The notes under the pieces were generated by a model. It was not told the DNA's origin, searched no databases, and saw only the letters and a list, made by a program, of their open reading frames with translations. The position numbers were made by a program, and so were the translations under genes. From Capronia americana (taxonomy: Eukaryota > Ascomycota > Eurotiomycetes > Chaetothyriales > Herpotrichiellaceae), in the NCBI GenBank assembly GCA_016110215.1, contig JADWQD010000004.1, forward strand, positions 1,054,001 to 1,118,000: DNA of 64,000 nt, in the 5' to 3' direction. Positions 32,682 through 44,099 of this stretch are shown here, piece by piece. Numbering within the stretch: position 1 is the first letter of the stretch; each line of letters begins with the position of its first letter.

Positions 32682-35652
32682 TTGATGCCAAGAGGTGTCC
32701 AACCACTGGCGGCAAGGAGGAAAGTAATGTGTTCTGATTTTGAGGACAGCTTATTCAATGGGTAATGAATGAGCCACCCGGAACTGTACCGGCAAATTCG
32801 GTGATGGATACTCCATACTCGCCCAGTGTTCACGTAGCAGAGAAAGTTGAGATGACAGGAACCCGGTCGCACAAGGCGGCGCCTACCAACCTGAACTTCG
32901 GTAAACCATTTCCAGGGTTTTGCTGTCGTGGACAATTCGCGAATTCTCCGTCCCAATTATTTTAATCTTCACTGTGTTCTTTGGCCGTCAGAGACTGAAT
33001 GCCCCGCTTTCAAACTCCCCGGCTGTACACCCAGAAAGATGGTAGTGCAGAGGATTTTAGACTGACTCCTCCCGTCCGACAATGGGAAACAGAAGAACTC
33101 AAGGTCTGCCGGTTAGTGTTTTGATTCTTTGCCAATCTTGACTGGTCGATCGATATTTGTCAGGCACTGCCAAAAGTGCGACGTTTACTTGAGCCTTCTT
33201 CAATAGCGGCATCGAGACCCATTTCACACGGGACTGATGAAAGCCCACAATCTGATACAGTATTGCATATCGACAGGGGGAGGGCGCCGAACAAGGATGT
33301 TTTGTTTGCGACCGCCATCAGAACAATATGTATTACGAATACTCCGTAGCCCTCACCAGCATGTCAAAAACGTGCTCGGCCTAGTGCAGATGTTGACAGA
33401 AAGGGGATGCGGTTTGACCACGCCCTCGGAAGCATTCCCATGTCAAGCGTCGAAGCCATGCAGCCAAAGACTCTTGTCGCTCCGTAATTGACGGTTTGTC
33501 GAGTCGTTTGCCTGCCTGCACACTCGCGAACAAAGTTTGTGTGCAGACCTGCTCCTGCAGCATGTGGAAGATCTAGACCGGTACACGAACCTGGGGGTCC
33601 GAGTGATGCGAAACGAATGTGTTTGAGACGTGCTTCAGGTAGCCCTCAACGCCAACCAAACCCCTGCACAAACCCGACCTCGGTTTCTGCACCCCTGGCG
33701 ATGGGCCGTGAAACTTGCTGCAGGCACCCCAGGGTGCGAGCCGCTTTAGCCAATAGGGTCAGAACAGCGCTCCGTCGAGTCCTTCTCCAGCCCGCCTCTT
33801 GCGTGAAGGCGGGCGTCTAGACCTGATTCAGAAGCAGTAATGGGTATACTTGTGGAAAAGCATCTTCCTGGGATGTCACTGCTGCGTTGACAAGTTTGTG
33901 AGCTGACAACCGTAGGCATGAGAGTTCGAATCCCGTGGAGCTCGAGCGAGCTCAGATCTCAGGTACAAACGTGGCCCCAAGCTCGAGGGTGCCAAAGTGT
34001 CAAAGTGTTTATTGGACTGTGCCTGGCGTTGGGCTGCCACGAGCACCACGAGGTGATTCCCTTGCATTTTTGACACCGATGAAGATGTCCGAGAATGGAC
34101 GTCGACAAATTAGATGCCGGCCAGAATGGAATGCGCAAATTTACAGTGGGAAGACCGGCAACCTACTCCGTATTCAAGGGATTCCGAGAAACAGGAGTCC
34201 TTGATCGAGTCCATCAAGTGCCATGGATCGCGGGTCAAGTATCTCAGACGTGCCCGATCTAGTGTGTATTTCACCCCTCCGTGCCTAATACCAGCCAAGA
34301 AATTGAGGCGCTGCCAGAGAGCCTTCGACAAGCTCGGGTGTTCGCCGTAGTCTCGCAGGTCATCCAACGTAAGAGCATCAGTATCGCTACTACTCGTAGA
34401 GGCCCGAAGACAGTGGCGAAGGTGCCACCGCGGCGGTGACCTCACCACCACACTGTTCGCGGAGTTTATGCTTTTGGAAGGATGGGCGTCGTTGGCGTCG
34501 AAAACCTTCAGGGATGGAGCAACCGCTCAGCCGAATTGTCTCGTTTAGGGTTGATCAGTTGACTCTGTGGTCGCTACTGGACGTCTGTCCTCGATTGACC
34601 CCTGAACGGCCACCTGCACCTCCAACCCGGCAGCGGCAGCGACACACGGTCCTGCAGTGCTCTCTCTACTCATGTCAAATTGTTCGTGATCAACAGCGTA
34701 ATGGTCCATTTCCTTTGTTCGAATGTATCCACCCGCCTGTCTCGATTACCACCGTATTGCCAGTCAAACGCTGGGCCGGGCTCAAGCCACGTCTGATACG
34801 AGGGCAAGCGAACCCCTGTCTGTGGGAGCTCGAAAAAGAAACCGCCCTGGCCATCCAATCCCGAACGGGCTTGAATAAGGGCGCCCCCCGAACCCACCGC
34901 GCCCACCAAGCCCGAGCCCAGCGAGTCCACCTCCCGCGAGTCCACCATCCTGCGCACACACCCTCTTGAGTTCCTCCTCTCTCCCTATCGTAGCCTGCCC
35001 TCTGTCACTCATTTCATTCGCCCACACGGCTGTTCCTGGTTCCTGAACGACTCCTCTGCAAGACCGTTCCTTGCCTTACTGTTCGCTCGCTGCCAGTTTT
35101 CTTATCTTCGTTCCTTTCGCCAACCACCAAGCTCCAGGCTCCCAACCGTCCAGTCATTCTCCGTTTGTCGCATTCCTCGAGCCGTCAACCTCCAGCCTGC
35201 GCTGCCAGTCGCATTGCCTACGCAGGAACCGTCAACAGTCGTGCCTGATCATCCCCCCGCCAGTTCGTCAAAGCTCTCATTCGACCACGTTTTCGTTGCG
35301 TTAATCTCTATCGGGTGGAGCTTCTGTTTGTGTCTGCCACCTTCAGCATATTGCAAGGACGAGACGGGGCAATAATTTGGCATTGCTATTGCGCTGGTCG
35401 CATTGGGTCCGGGATTCCGCCCAAACCACAACACGAGGAAAGACTGCAATCTGCTTCTCCAAGCCCTACATTCTCAACTCGGCTGCGTCTGCTTCTGGGA
35501 GGGAAAGATTGTACATGAGCGATCCCAGATGACCTGCGGCCCGTTCTGAAACACGACCGCCGTCACAATATCATACAACCCCCGAACCGCTATACAGCTC
35601 ATACCCTCCTTCACATCTGGGTCGCCCTGACAGACTGGCACATAAAGATTAG
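32682..35652. other. Gene-poor region upstream of the RasGAP gene (about 3 kb)
   Basis: No recognisable gene. Open frames (longest 177 codons at 34436-34969, plus) lack domain character. The last 650 bp is pyrimidine-rich, as in long fungal promoters and 5' leaders of signalling genes. A GTTCGAATCCCG stretch at about 33924 resembles a tRNA T-loop but has no matching arms. Confidence 0.6.
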
Positions 35653-38180
35653 ATGAGCTCTTCACTCCGCTCCGACGTCCCGAGGCGTGTCTCGAGTGCA
35701 AAGGATCGTTCGAAATCGCAACGTTCTAAGCCGGGCGATATGTCGGTCGCAACCATGCTTCAACCGGCCTCGCGAGGTTCAACCTCAACCAACTCTTCCT
35801 TTGAACCCGTCAGTCGCACCAACACTTACTCGAGTCATGAGGGCGCTCGATCACTCCGGCAAAGCAAGCGGGTCAGCATGACCGCTCTCTATGCGAGCAT
35901 GAGCGCCAAGGACAAAGATCTTGAGATCAGCGACGACCTGGCCAGAGCACAACGCGCGTTGCGAGATTTGAAGGTCAAGATCTCGAATCAGTCCAAGAAG
36001 AATTTCGTCCTGGAGAAGGATGTGAGATATCTCGATTCAAGAATTGCCCTGTTGATCCAGAATCGCATGGCCCTGGAAGAGGTAGGTCTCTATCAATGCA
36101 TGAATCAGGCCTTGAACTAACATGAATGCAGCAAAACGAGGTTGCCAGCCACCTGGACGAGGCCGCTGAACTCCAAGAAGGCTCTTTCCCCAACGATGAT
36201 AAGACCCAGAAATACGGCAACCTGTGCTTCATGCTCCAGTCAGAACCAAGGCACATCGCACATTTGTGCCGCCTAGTGACCATGGCTGAGATCGATTCTC
36301 TGCTCCAAACCGTCATGTTCACAATCTACGGGAACCAATATGAGAGTCGAGAAGAGCATCTGCTGCTGACCATGTTCCAATCCGTCCTGACCCACCAGTT
36401 CGAGACTACACCAGAGTACTCCTCCTTGCTCCGCCAGAACACCCCGGTCTCACGCATGATGACTACCTATACGAGGCGAGGTCCTGGTCAAAGCTTCTTG
36501 AAAGAAGTTCTCGCCGAGAAGATCAATTCCTTGACCGAACTGAGCGATGTGGACCTCGAAATCAACCCCCTGAAGGTCTACGAGGCGATGGTCAAGCAAA
36601 TCGAAGATGACACGGGCGTGCTCCCGGAAGACCTGCCCAGGTCTGTGACTGCCGAATTCGCTGCGGAGAATGCGCAGGTGCAAGCCATCATTGCACCACG
36701 TCTCAAGATGCTGACTGAGATCGCGGAAGGATTCCTGTCCGCCATCATTGAGTGCTTGGAGGAGACACCTTACGGCATTCGCTGGATTTGCAAACAGATT
36801 CGCAATCTTTCTCGGCGCAAATACCCAGACGCTCAGGATCAGGCCATTTGCACCCTCATTGGTGGCTTTTTCTTCTTGCGCTTCATCAACCCAGCCATTG
36901 TGACCCCAAAATCTTACATGCTGATTGAAAGAGTGCCCGACGAGAAGCCAAAAAGGACGCTGACCTATATTGCCAAGATGCTGCAGAATCTGGCCAACAA
37001 ACCATCCTACGCCAAAGAGCCCTACATGGCTAAACTGCAACCATTCATCCAACGGAACAAGGATCGATGCAACAAGTTCATGCTGGACTTGTGCGAGGTG
37101 CAGGATTTCTACGAGAGTCTGGAAATGGACAACTACGTCGCCCTGTCCAAGCGGGATCTGGAGCTTCAGATCAGTTTGAACGAAGTGTACGCGACGCATG
37201 CACTACTGGAAAAGCACAGCACGGAATTGGCCAAGGATCCTTCTTCACACCTGGCCATCCTGCTGCAGGAACTTGGCCCAGCACCACCGCAGCTGCCGCG
37301 GAGAGAAAACAGGGCCATCAACCTTCCTTTATACAGCAAGTGGGAGACATCTTTCGACGATTTGACCCATGCCCTGGACATTACCCAGGAGGAAATCTTT
37401 TTCATGGAGGCCAAGAGTACGTTTGTGCAGATCATGCGAAGCTTGCCGCAAAACGCGGTTGTCATGCGACGGCCGCTACGTCTTGATCGCGTTGCAGAGG
37501 CCGCTGGAACGCTGAAAAACGATGCAGTCATGGTTCGGAAGGGGATCCGTTGCATGGAACTTCTGACGCAGCTTTCCGAGCTGGGTGCCATCGATCGTGC
37601 CGATGACTACGCAGTTCTCAGGGACGAAGTTGAGCAAGAGCTTGCTCACCTAGGCTCCTTGAAGGAGAAGGTCCTCGAGGAGACGACCAAACTCGAGGAT
37701 GTCTATAAGACAATTCGCGACCACAACGCTTATCTGCTGTCACAACTTGACACGTACAAGAACTACCTGCACAACGTTCGGAGTCAGTCTGAGGGTACGA
37801 GAAGAGGCAAGGCAGAAAAGGTGCGAGAGCTTGGCCCCTACAAGTTCACGCATGCACAGCTGGAGAAGGATGGTGTGATTACGAGGAGCAATGTCCCTGA
37901 GAACAGGAGAGGTAATATCTTCTTCATGTTTCGGAGCCCGCTCGCAGGTACTTTTGTCATCAGCCTGCACTACAAGGGTGAGTTCGATCGTAGCGAGAGG
38001 TCGATTCCAGCTAACAGGGTCATAGGACGTGCTCGTGGCCTTCTTGAGCTGGACCTGAAACTCGACGATCTGCTCGAGATGCAAAAAGATGGTCAGGACG
38101 ACCTCGACCTGGAATACGTGCAGTTTGACGTCTCCAAAGTTCTTACCTTGCTCAACAAACGATTTGCGAGGAAGAAGTGA
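35653..38180 (+). CDS. gapA: Ras GTPase-activating protein (GapA/Gap1 type)
   Basis: Negative regulator of Ras, controlling polarity and development in fungi. Exons 35653-36081, 36132-37977 and 38026-38180 (introns 50 and 48 bp) give 809 residues. N-terminus Ser-rich; a coiled coil near 95-145; RasGAP domain about 200-430 with the candidate arginine finger Arg244 in LLRQNTPVSRM and the conserved FLRFINPA near 391-398; then a helical region and the RasGAP C-terminal domain of the IQGAP/Gap1 type (ending VLTLLNKRFARKK). IQ and calponin-homology domains are absent, which fits Gap1 and not IQGAP. The second intron is a multiple of three without a stop, so the retained form would add 16 residues in the C-terminal domain. 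Symbol by analogy with Aspergillus gapA. Confidence 0.9.
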
Positions 38181-38903
38181 GGACGGGTTCCAACCAGATA
38201 ATCTCCAAAAGGACTATTCGACGACCAGGACGAGCACACGACGCACTTGACACAACCACTCCCAGCTATGACGAAGTCGAAATTGCGAGCTGGAATATTG
38301 CCATCTCGACTGCCTTCACCTTCTCCCCTGCTGTTTTACTAGGACCGAGCGCTGTATCAACCTACTGTAATATTATTTGCGACCGATGCGAGACCAGTGA
38401 AAGCGACTGGGAAGAGCGAGGAATGTATGGTGTAATATAGGTGAAGCCGGAGCGGCATTTTGAACGAGCGGAGATGAATTGGGATACCATTGTACTAATA
38501 GGAACAACATTTTCATACAAGTTAGGGCTGGGATTTGGGTTTCTCGGAAATCGACGTAGTATCTGTATTGGCAGGAAGCAAGCAAGCACCGCTGCATCAC
38601 CGGCGTGTGCGGTTACCACCTGAGACGGATGGGTGAGAGATGAGTGAGTTGAGTGAGAGTCGCGGCTCCAGACGGGGAACTGTCCAGCCGCCAATCAAAT
38701 CATGACGTGACGAGCTTCAAGTGCGGGGTCGTTGCCCTCCCTGTGCGACAAGTTTGGCCGCTGCCTGGGCCCAGGCTGCAGCTGCACCACCTCGAACTGA
38801 CGACGTGCTCACTTCCACCGCGACAAAACATTCTACTCTACGCTATGCCTCTACGTGAACTTTAGCTATCGTCACCGTATCATTCGTCACCGTACCGCCC
38901 GCC
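38181..38903. other. Intergenic region RasGAP to UBA-protein gene
   Basis: About 720 bp, no gene recognised; contains short GAGTGAG-type repeats near 38630-38660. Confidence 0.55.
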
Positions 38904-41753
38904 ATGGCTGCTTCGTCTTCTCGTCCGTCGTCACCGCTGCTTCCAGCCTTTGGCATCCGCGACCTCAACAGTCCCCCATCCTCGCTGGGCTTGGTGCAGG
39001 TCAGCCGCCGTCAGTACGACAACACTATACAAAGCCAGCCTGATGCCACGTTATCATATATCGATCTCGACGATGGAGAGGTTATCACTGTCGGAAGCTC
39101 ATTCGAGTTGTGCCAGCGCCTCGAAGAGCCTGTATCACCCTCGACCTCCAGAGGTCGCTCTCCGGTTTCCACGTGGCCGGCCTTCACCAACGCAATTGAG
39201 GAGAAACAGAACAAGATACACATCTTCGACATACGACGTACGAGCGGAAGCCTGGCTGTATGGAGAGATCACGAAGCATACTCCAGCAAGAGCCTGAGAA
39301 AGAAAGACACCTCGTCGGCGACCGCGTCCAGGAGCACAAGCCCACCTGCCTCTGAACCCCAGTCTACCACCAACACTTCTACTTCTCAGCCCATCCAGGG
39401 GGCGCCGGAAGATATGACTGCAACTCTGTCGAAGCTAAGTACCATGGGCGAGCCAACTGCGAGCTGCGTTTCCTCTGAAACCATGGAACTCGAACCTGCA
39501 CGAGATGAGCCCGCCGCTCAACTGGACAAAGCTCTGAACGATGTGTTCACCGGCCTTCAGTCTCACCTTGGACCTTTGGCTGACTTCCTCGAGGCCACAG
39601 CGAGCGGACTACGAAAGATCGCAGAAAAGACGCGTGAGGCGGATTCCACCCCAGTGGAGAACGTCCTGAACGGTTTCAAGACCATTGTAACGGAAGTTGG
39701 ACAACTCGGCCTGGAATTTCTGGTGACGCTCGATGAAGAGCTGGAGAAAACCGGAACCAAGAAGGCCACCGGAGACGCCTCTGAGGCAGGAGAGCAACAA
39801 CTACCCCCCAAGCCTCCGTCCCGGCATGGAATACGCAGCCCAAGGCCAGACCTGCAGCCTGATAATGAGACTGTGGCCAAGAAAGTCAGCTTTATCGACA
39901 CAACACGCGCCGTAGACCAGCTCGTGAATCAAAAAGAGCCTGGCTCAGAACCACAAACATTCGCGCCGCAACCCCGGCCGACGCCAGTTGCCCCTCTTGG
40001 CAGAGGTCTGAGACAGAAGTGCGTTGTCGAATTTCCGCCGCCGTGGCCGAAGCCGTCTCTTATGACGACATTTGCACAACCTGCTCGCCCTGATACGGCA
40101 AAGAACTCCATTATCGACTCGCAACCATCTGACTCTGACGTCCTGACCCGATATCCACCCCTGCCGTCTCTTCGCAAGGCTGCAAGTGTGAGTGGACTGC
40201 AAAGCCAACGAGAAGCTTCGGCGCAGTGTCAGTCTGGCTTGAGTACAGCGTCGGCTTTGTCTCGTTATCCCAGCATCGGCCAACTCGAACACCAGTGCCG
40301 AATCGATGCCCGGCCTGAACCTAACTCGAAGCCCAGAACCACACTGGACTCTGACCTGGATTGGACCTTCCCGCTGCGGAAGCCGATGAGCAAAGATATT
40401 TACAACAAGCCGACGGTGGAAGATGTAGATGACGATGATGTCAGTACCCCTGCAGTTACAACAGCAGTGAAGGGCATAGATTCAACTACACATGCCGTGG
40501 ATCATCTTGCGAAGATTGACGAAGTATCCGCGAAACTTAAAGATGCCGCCAAAAAAAGACCAGCTAGCTGGTTTCCCCCACCGCCACCTGGCGCTTGGCC
40601 TGAGCAAAAGATGGATAACTGGTGGACGACTCCATCCAATGTCGCCAAGGTGCCCCCAGCTGGTAGCCCAAAAATGGTGCCGTCGACTCAGGGGCAGATC
40701 TCCAGTGGTCTCTCCTCCCGTATCAGCAGTCCAGTCAGCGAGACCTACAATCGTGCACCTATCTTTCCCAGAAAATCCCAGACTGTCAGTGGTACTAACC
40801 CGGCCGCGAGACTCAATGGGCCATTCGATCCTCTTGCTCATATCCCCGTCCTCCAACCCAGACCTCAACGTTCGCAGCCTGATCTGTCAGTACCCAAGCT
40901 ACACTCATCAAGCGATAGATACAAGCCAGCCGCATTCTCTGGCGCCTTCCCGCGGCGGACTCAGACTGTTCACTACACTGACCGTTACAAGCCCCGTGAT
41001 GGACCTTATCAATACTTCCGACCCAGTCTATGGGAGAACTACGCCAAGGACAACCACAGCACAGACGCAATCCCCACTGCACCGTCATACACGCGGCCTT
41101 GGTCGTTCTATCCTGAAGCGTCCCGACCATCCCAAGGGCCACCATCTCGCGGGTTACAACATCCTGACACTAAAATTCCCACTTTTCCTGCTATCAGACC
41201 TGTTCATTCCATGAGTGGGCTTCGGCCAGAAGCAGGGAAGGACTCGCCGTCTCTCACTTCTCTACGTGCACCTCCGGCTCCAGCACCGCAGCACATTCCG
41301 GCTCCTACCCAAACAGCTACCATCAACGCCGACTCCCTCCCGTCACTTAAATCCATCCCTCATCCAGTTGCCGCTCCGACAGCCGTCCCGTGGAGGCCAA
41401 CAGTCACCAACCCCAGCCGCTCGTCCTCTATCCTTTCTCCATGTCCTCCAGCATTCACACATCGACGTGGCCGCTCTGGCACCTCTCCACCGGCCCCTTT
41501 CGCAAGCAAGGGCGTCGACGAGTGCGTCAGGCAACTCAAAGCTATGGGCTTCGGCAGCGACCCGAATGAGCTGACTCGCTTGAATGTCTATGCCGGCGCG
41601 GCAGCAGGAGATGTTGAAGCCGCCATTGAGATGATCGAGGAGGATCGAGAGGCGGCGCGAGAGCTCGAGATGAGCAGTCAGATCAGTCAAGTAGGGAGCA
41701 TCAGGGATGTGGAGAGAGACTTTGATGCGGAGGAGAACCCGTGGGAGGACTAG
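38904..41753 (+). CDS. UBA-domain protein with a possible PB1-like N-terminus
   Basis: Single exon, 949 residues. The N-terminal 20-112 region has a PB1-like acidic segment (SYIDLDDGEVITVGSSFELC) followed by KIHIFDIRR. The middle (about 200-275) is helical (LDKALNDVFTGLQSHLGPLA), the next 500 residues are Pro/Ser-rich and disordered with many short basic patches, and the C-terminus (about 870-912) is a UBA domain (ECVRQLKAMGFGSDPNELTR). A PB1-plus-UBA arrangement recalls selective-autophagy receptors such as NBR1, but I see no ZZ zinc finger, no FW domain and no clear LIR, so the comparison is inference. Function unknown; ubiquitin binding is expected from the UBA domain. Start context GCCATGG is good. 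Confidence 0.8.
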   Translation: MAASSSRPSSPLLPAFGIRDLNSPPSSLGLVQVSRRQYDNTIQSQPDATLSYIDLDDGEVITVGSSFELCQRLEEPVSPSTSRGRSPVSTWPAFTNAIEEKQNKIHIFDIRRTSGSLAVWRDHEAYSSKSLRKKDTSSATASRSTSPPASEPQSTTNTSTSQPIQGAPEDMTATLSKLSTMGEPTASCVSSETMELEPARDEPAAQLDKALNDVFTGLQSHLGPLADFLEATASGLRKIAEKTREADSTPVENVLNGFKTIVTEVGQLGLEFLVTLDEELEKTGTKKATGDASEAGEQQLPPKPPSRHGIRSPRPDLQPDNETVAKKVSFIDTTRAVDQLVNQKEPGSEPQTFAPQPRPTPVAPLGRGLRQKCVVEFPPPWPKPSLMTTFAQPARPDTAKNSIIDSQPSDSDVLTRYPPLPSLRKAASVSGLQSQREASAQCQSGLSTASALSRYPSIGQLEHQCRIDARPEPNSKPRTTLDSDLDWTFPLRKPMSKDIYNKPTVEDVDDDDVSTPAVTTAVKGIDSTTHAVDHLAKIDEVSAKLKDAAKKRPASWFPPPPPGAWPEQKMDNWWTTPSNVAKVPPAGSPKMVPSTQGQISSGLSSRISSPVSETYNRAPIFPRKSQTVSGTNPAARLNGPFDPLAHIPVLQPRPQRSQPDLSVPKLHSSSDRYKPAAFSGAFPRRTQTVHYTDRYKPRDGPYQYFRPSLWENYAKDNHSTDAIPTAPSYTRPWSFYPEASRPSQGPPSRGLQHPDTKIPTFPAIRPVHSMSGLRPEAGKDSPSLTSLRAPPAPAPQHIPAPTQTATINADSLPSLKSIPHPVAAPTAVPWRPTVTNPSRSSSILSPCPPAFTHRRGRSGTSPPAPFASKGVDECVRQLKAMGFGSDPNELTRLNVYAGAAAGDVEAAIEMIEEDREAARELEMSSQISQVGSIRDVERDFDAEENPWED

Positions 41754-42318
41754 GCATGCGGATGAAAATCCTCGGGATCAAAAGAACAGAAAGGGGGGAA
41801 TCGCATGCTAAACCACCAACAAAAACACATCCCGGGCATGACCCTGGGGCTGCTCACTCATCGCTATCAAGCTCGTTATGTATTTGTCGAACTGCCATGG
41901 GTCATCGCATCGGGTTAACGACGGAAGGTTTCCAGGTTCATCAGGGAAGCGGGACTTGATTGCGCTGGCGTTTCTGACCTTGATATTCGGGACACACCAT
42001 CCCTAAATCGCCCACTATGTTGAGATAACGGAGTATGAAATGATATTTCATGACATGAATCAACCACGATATGAGCGCCAAACATTGGCCACGACTGTAG
42101 CTGATTCGGAGCAATGCCAAGTGGGTCGCCGCCCTGCTGCCCGAGGGCGTCGGCCCAAGTCAAAACCAACATCCTCAAACTTCGCGATTCGGTCCGGGGT
42201 GCTTCGTGAAGGAGCGACCACGAGAGACACACAATGATCAAGCCGAAACAGAGCACAAACCCAAGCTTCTCACCACCCTTGCACAGCGCGATAATCACCA
42301 CTTCGACACGCCCGTGAA

Positions 42319-43068
42319 TCACGCCCCCTGACGTCCGCACAGGACGGTTCGACCACGTCCCCAAGCATAGCTATCTGCACGGCAAGTCATAGCATGCAAG
42401 TGCGGACGGTTGGCGCTTCGCATGCCGCTGATCTGGATACAAGTTCGCTGAATTGCCGCCCTCCACATGGCGATGGTTGAGGCTCCCACCGATTGACTCT
42501 TTGCCTGCATCGAACCAAAACCAACTTCGCGTCCTGACCGGCGATTGTGAAGGCACGCATGGTCTCTCACTGTCCCGAGGCACGAGGAATGCGCCCTGCG
42601 GAATCCGAAATGATCGTCACTGTCGTCGTCGTCGGGCTTGAGCTGCGCTGGCTGTTTCCAAGGGTTTTGCTCGCCTCCACTCCCATCGTCTTGGTGTGCT
42701 CCCCTTACATGGAGGATTCGAGACTGAGTTGAGCTGTCAGACTTTGCTCCGCTTCCAGCCAAATTGTCGGCCATGTATCCGGAAGCCTTCGCAGGAAGTG
42801 AAGGCGTTGTAGTAGGTATCCAAGTAAGAAGTAGTTTGACCTCCTCCCAGCTCTTTCTTATCCCTTCATCGGTATATGCAAAGGAACATGCCAGCACAAG
42901 TGACCTGTCGGACGCCATTTTCATCGAGAGACTGACGCGAGGATTGTCTGTGCTGCTCCGACATCCTGCAAGTATGCTGCCCTGAACTATCGTCAGCCAG
43001 TCATTCAGGATGTACCGCATATTTGATGTTGATTCACTACTTGGATAACCCCTTCTCGACATATCCAT
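42319..43068 (-). CDS. Low-confidence open frame, 249 residues
   Basis: ATG-initiated, uninterrupted, not recognised. The first 110 residues are mixed hydrophobic and polar (NMRYILNDWLTIVQG, SFAYTDEGIRKSWEEVKLLL) and could fold; the middle has an Asp run (KPDDDDSDDHFGF); the end is Arg/His/Cys-rich and looks like chance translation. Listed because an open frame this long is uncommon in the gene-free DNA here; it may be the 5' part of a broken or spliced gene. Confidence 0.18.
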   Translation of the reverse strand: MDMSRRGYPSSESTSNMRYILNDWLTIVQGSILAGCRSSTDNPRVSLSMKMASDRSLVLACSFAYTDEGIRKSWEEVKLLLTWIPTTTPSLPAKASGYMADNLAGSGAKSDSSTQSRILHVRGAHQDDGSGGEQNPWKQPAQLKPDDDDSDDHFGFRRAHSSCLGTVRDHACLHNRRSGREVGFGSMQAKSQSVGASTIAMWRAAIQRTCIQISGMRSANRPHLHAMTCRADSYAWGRGRTVLCGRQGA

Positions 43069-43342
43069 TCAAATACACCTTGGACCTCAGCTCTCAGAGC
43101 GTTTTCCACCGATGCCTCGTACCAGCGGTGAACACAAAGCAAGATCATGTTTATTCTGTCAATTCGACCAACTAGAAAAGACGCGATTCCTTCCAAGGTG
43201 AGTGTCCGGTCACACCGGGTCTTAGTGATCCTGTCCGAGCCGCTATTTTGTCCGGTACCAGCAGTAATTCCGGCCACACTGGAGGGTCCTCTGGGTTGAA
43301 TCCTCACTGCCACAACAATTGTCGGTATCAAGGAGCACACAT

Positions 43343-43402
43343 CCTGGGGGCATTTTTCCTGGGGGCACATTTCCTGGGGGCACATTTCCTGGGGGCACAT
43401 TG
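43343..43402. repeat. 15-bp tandem repeat, four copies
   Basis: Unit CCTGGGGGCACATTT; the first and last copies are variant. On the minus strand the period is a multiple of three and would encode repeats of Met-Cys-Pro-Gln-Glu, but the surrounding frame is not convincing as a gene. Confidence 0.9.
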
Positions 43403-44099
43403 GCGGCGACGTCGACATTCCACTCAGCGATACTGAAAGGTTGAAGAACCAGGGTCAGAGGATTAAACTACAACATATTTATTGAACCGGAGGCTGCCCC
43501 GATATGCAAGGAATGGCAACAAAGGTCTTACTTTTTGCGGCAATTTGGTTGAACAGGTGATTTCTGAACGAAAGGCAATCGCCAGACACCAGCGGGGCGT
43601 CCAGGATCAGAAAGCTAACATAATGGCGCGGTTGCCTTGAGCCCGCCTTGCAATGGGTAACTGTGCCCCTGCCGGAATGATTCGTTATTGGAACATCGAT
43701 CTGCCACGCTCAACAGTACTTTCGAGATCACATGATAGCCAAAGATCTGAAGAAATGCCCTTCGTGAGGACGAAAGAGGCAAGCCCAGTGTGCCTTGCAT
43801 GAACACCGGAAGCCTTTGGTAGGCTCGCTTCCCTCATTCGTCAATATAATGGCGCACCGCTTGTCGGGCACTCATGTGCGGGACTCTTTGCAATCAACGA
43901 GCCATAAGGCTAAATTCGTTCTTGGACTGGTTTGACAGCAGATATTCGATCTGTATCCGCCATTCTACCTCAGCGTCACTGCATTGTTCACCGCCGGAGT
44001 CCTGCGAGTCCTCATCTTCTTGCAGTACAACGGCGTTGACAGTGCGGTGTTTATCTAAACTTGGACAGCCTCCATAACCTTTGCAAGCATCCGGAAATC

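Larger units (their letters stand above)
41754..44099. other. Gene-poor region upstream of the Clr5 gene (2.3 kb)
   Basis: Holds one low-confidence minus-strand open frame (42319-43068) and a 15-bp tandem repeat (43343-43402). No recognised gene or RNA. Confidence 0.55.

Noticed and set aside
33915..33945. tRNA T-loop-like GTTCGAATCCCG
   Set aside because: The flanking 5 bases do not pair to form a T stem and no anticodon or acceptor arms can be drawn.
34436..34969. 177-codon open frame upstream of the RasGAP gene
   Set aside because: Lies in promoter-like DNA; Arg/Pro/His-rich translation without fold-like pattern.
36450..37199. 249-codon minus-strand open frame opposite the RasGAP domain
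   Set aside because: Shadow of the conserved RasGAP coding sequence.
43343..43402. CRISPR-like repeat array
   Set aside because: Contiguous 15-bp units without spacers in a eukaryotic genome; a simple tandem repeat.
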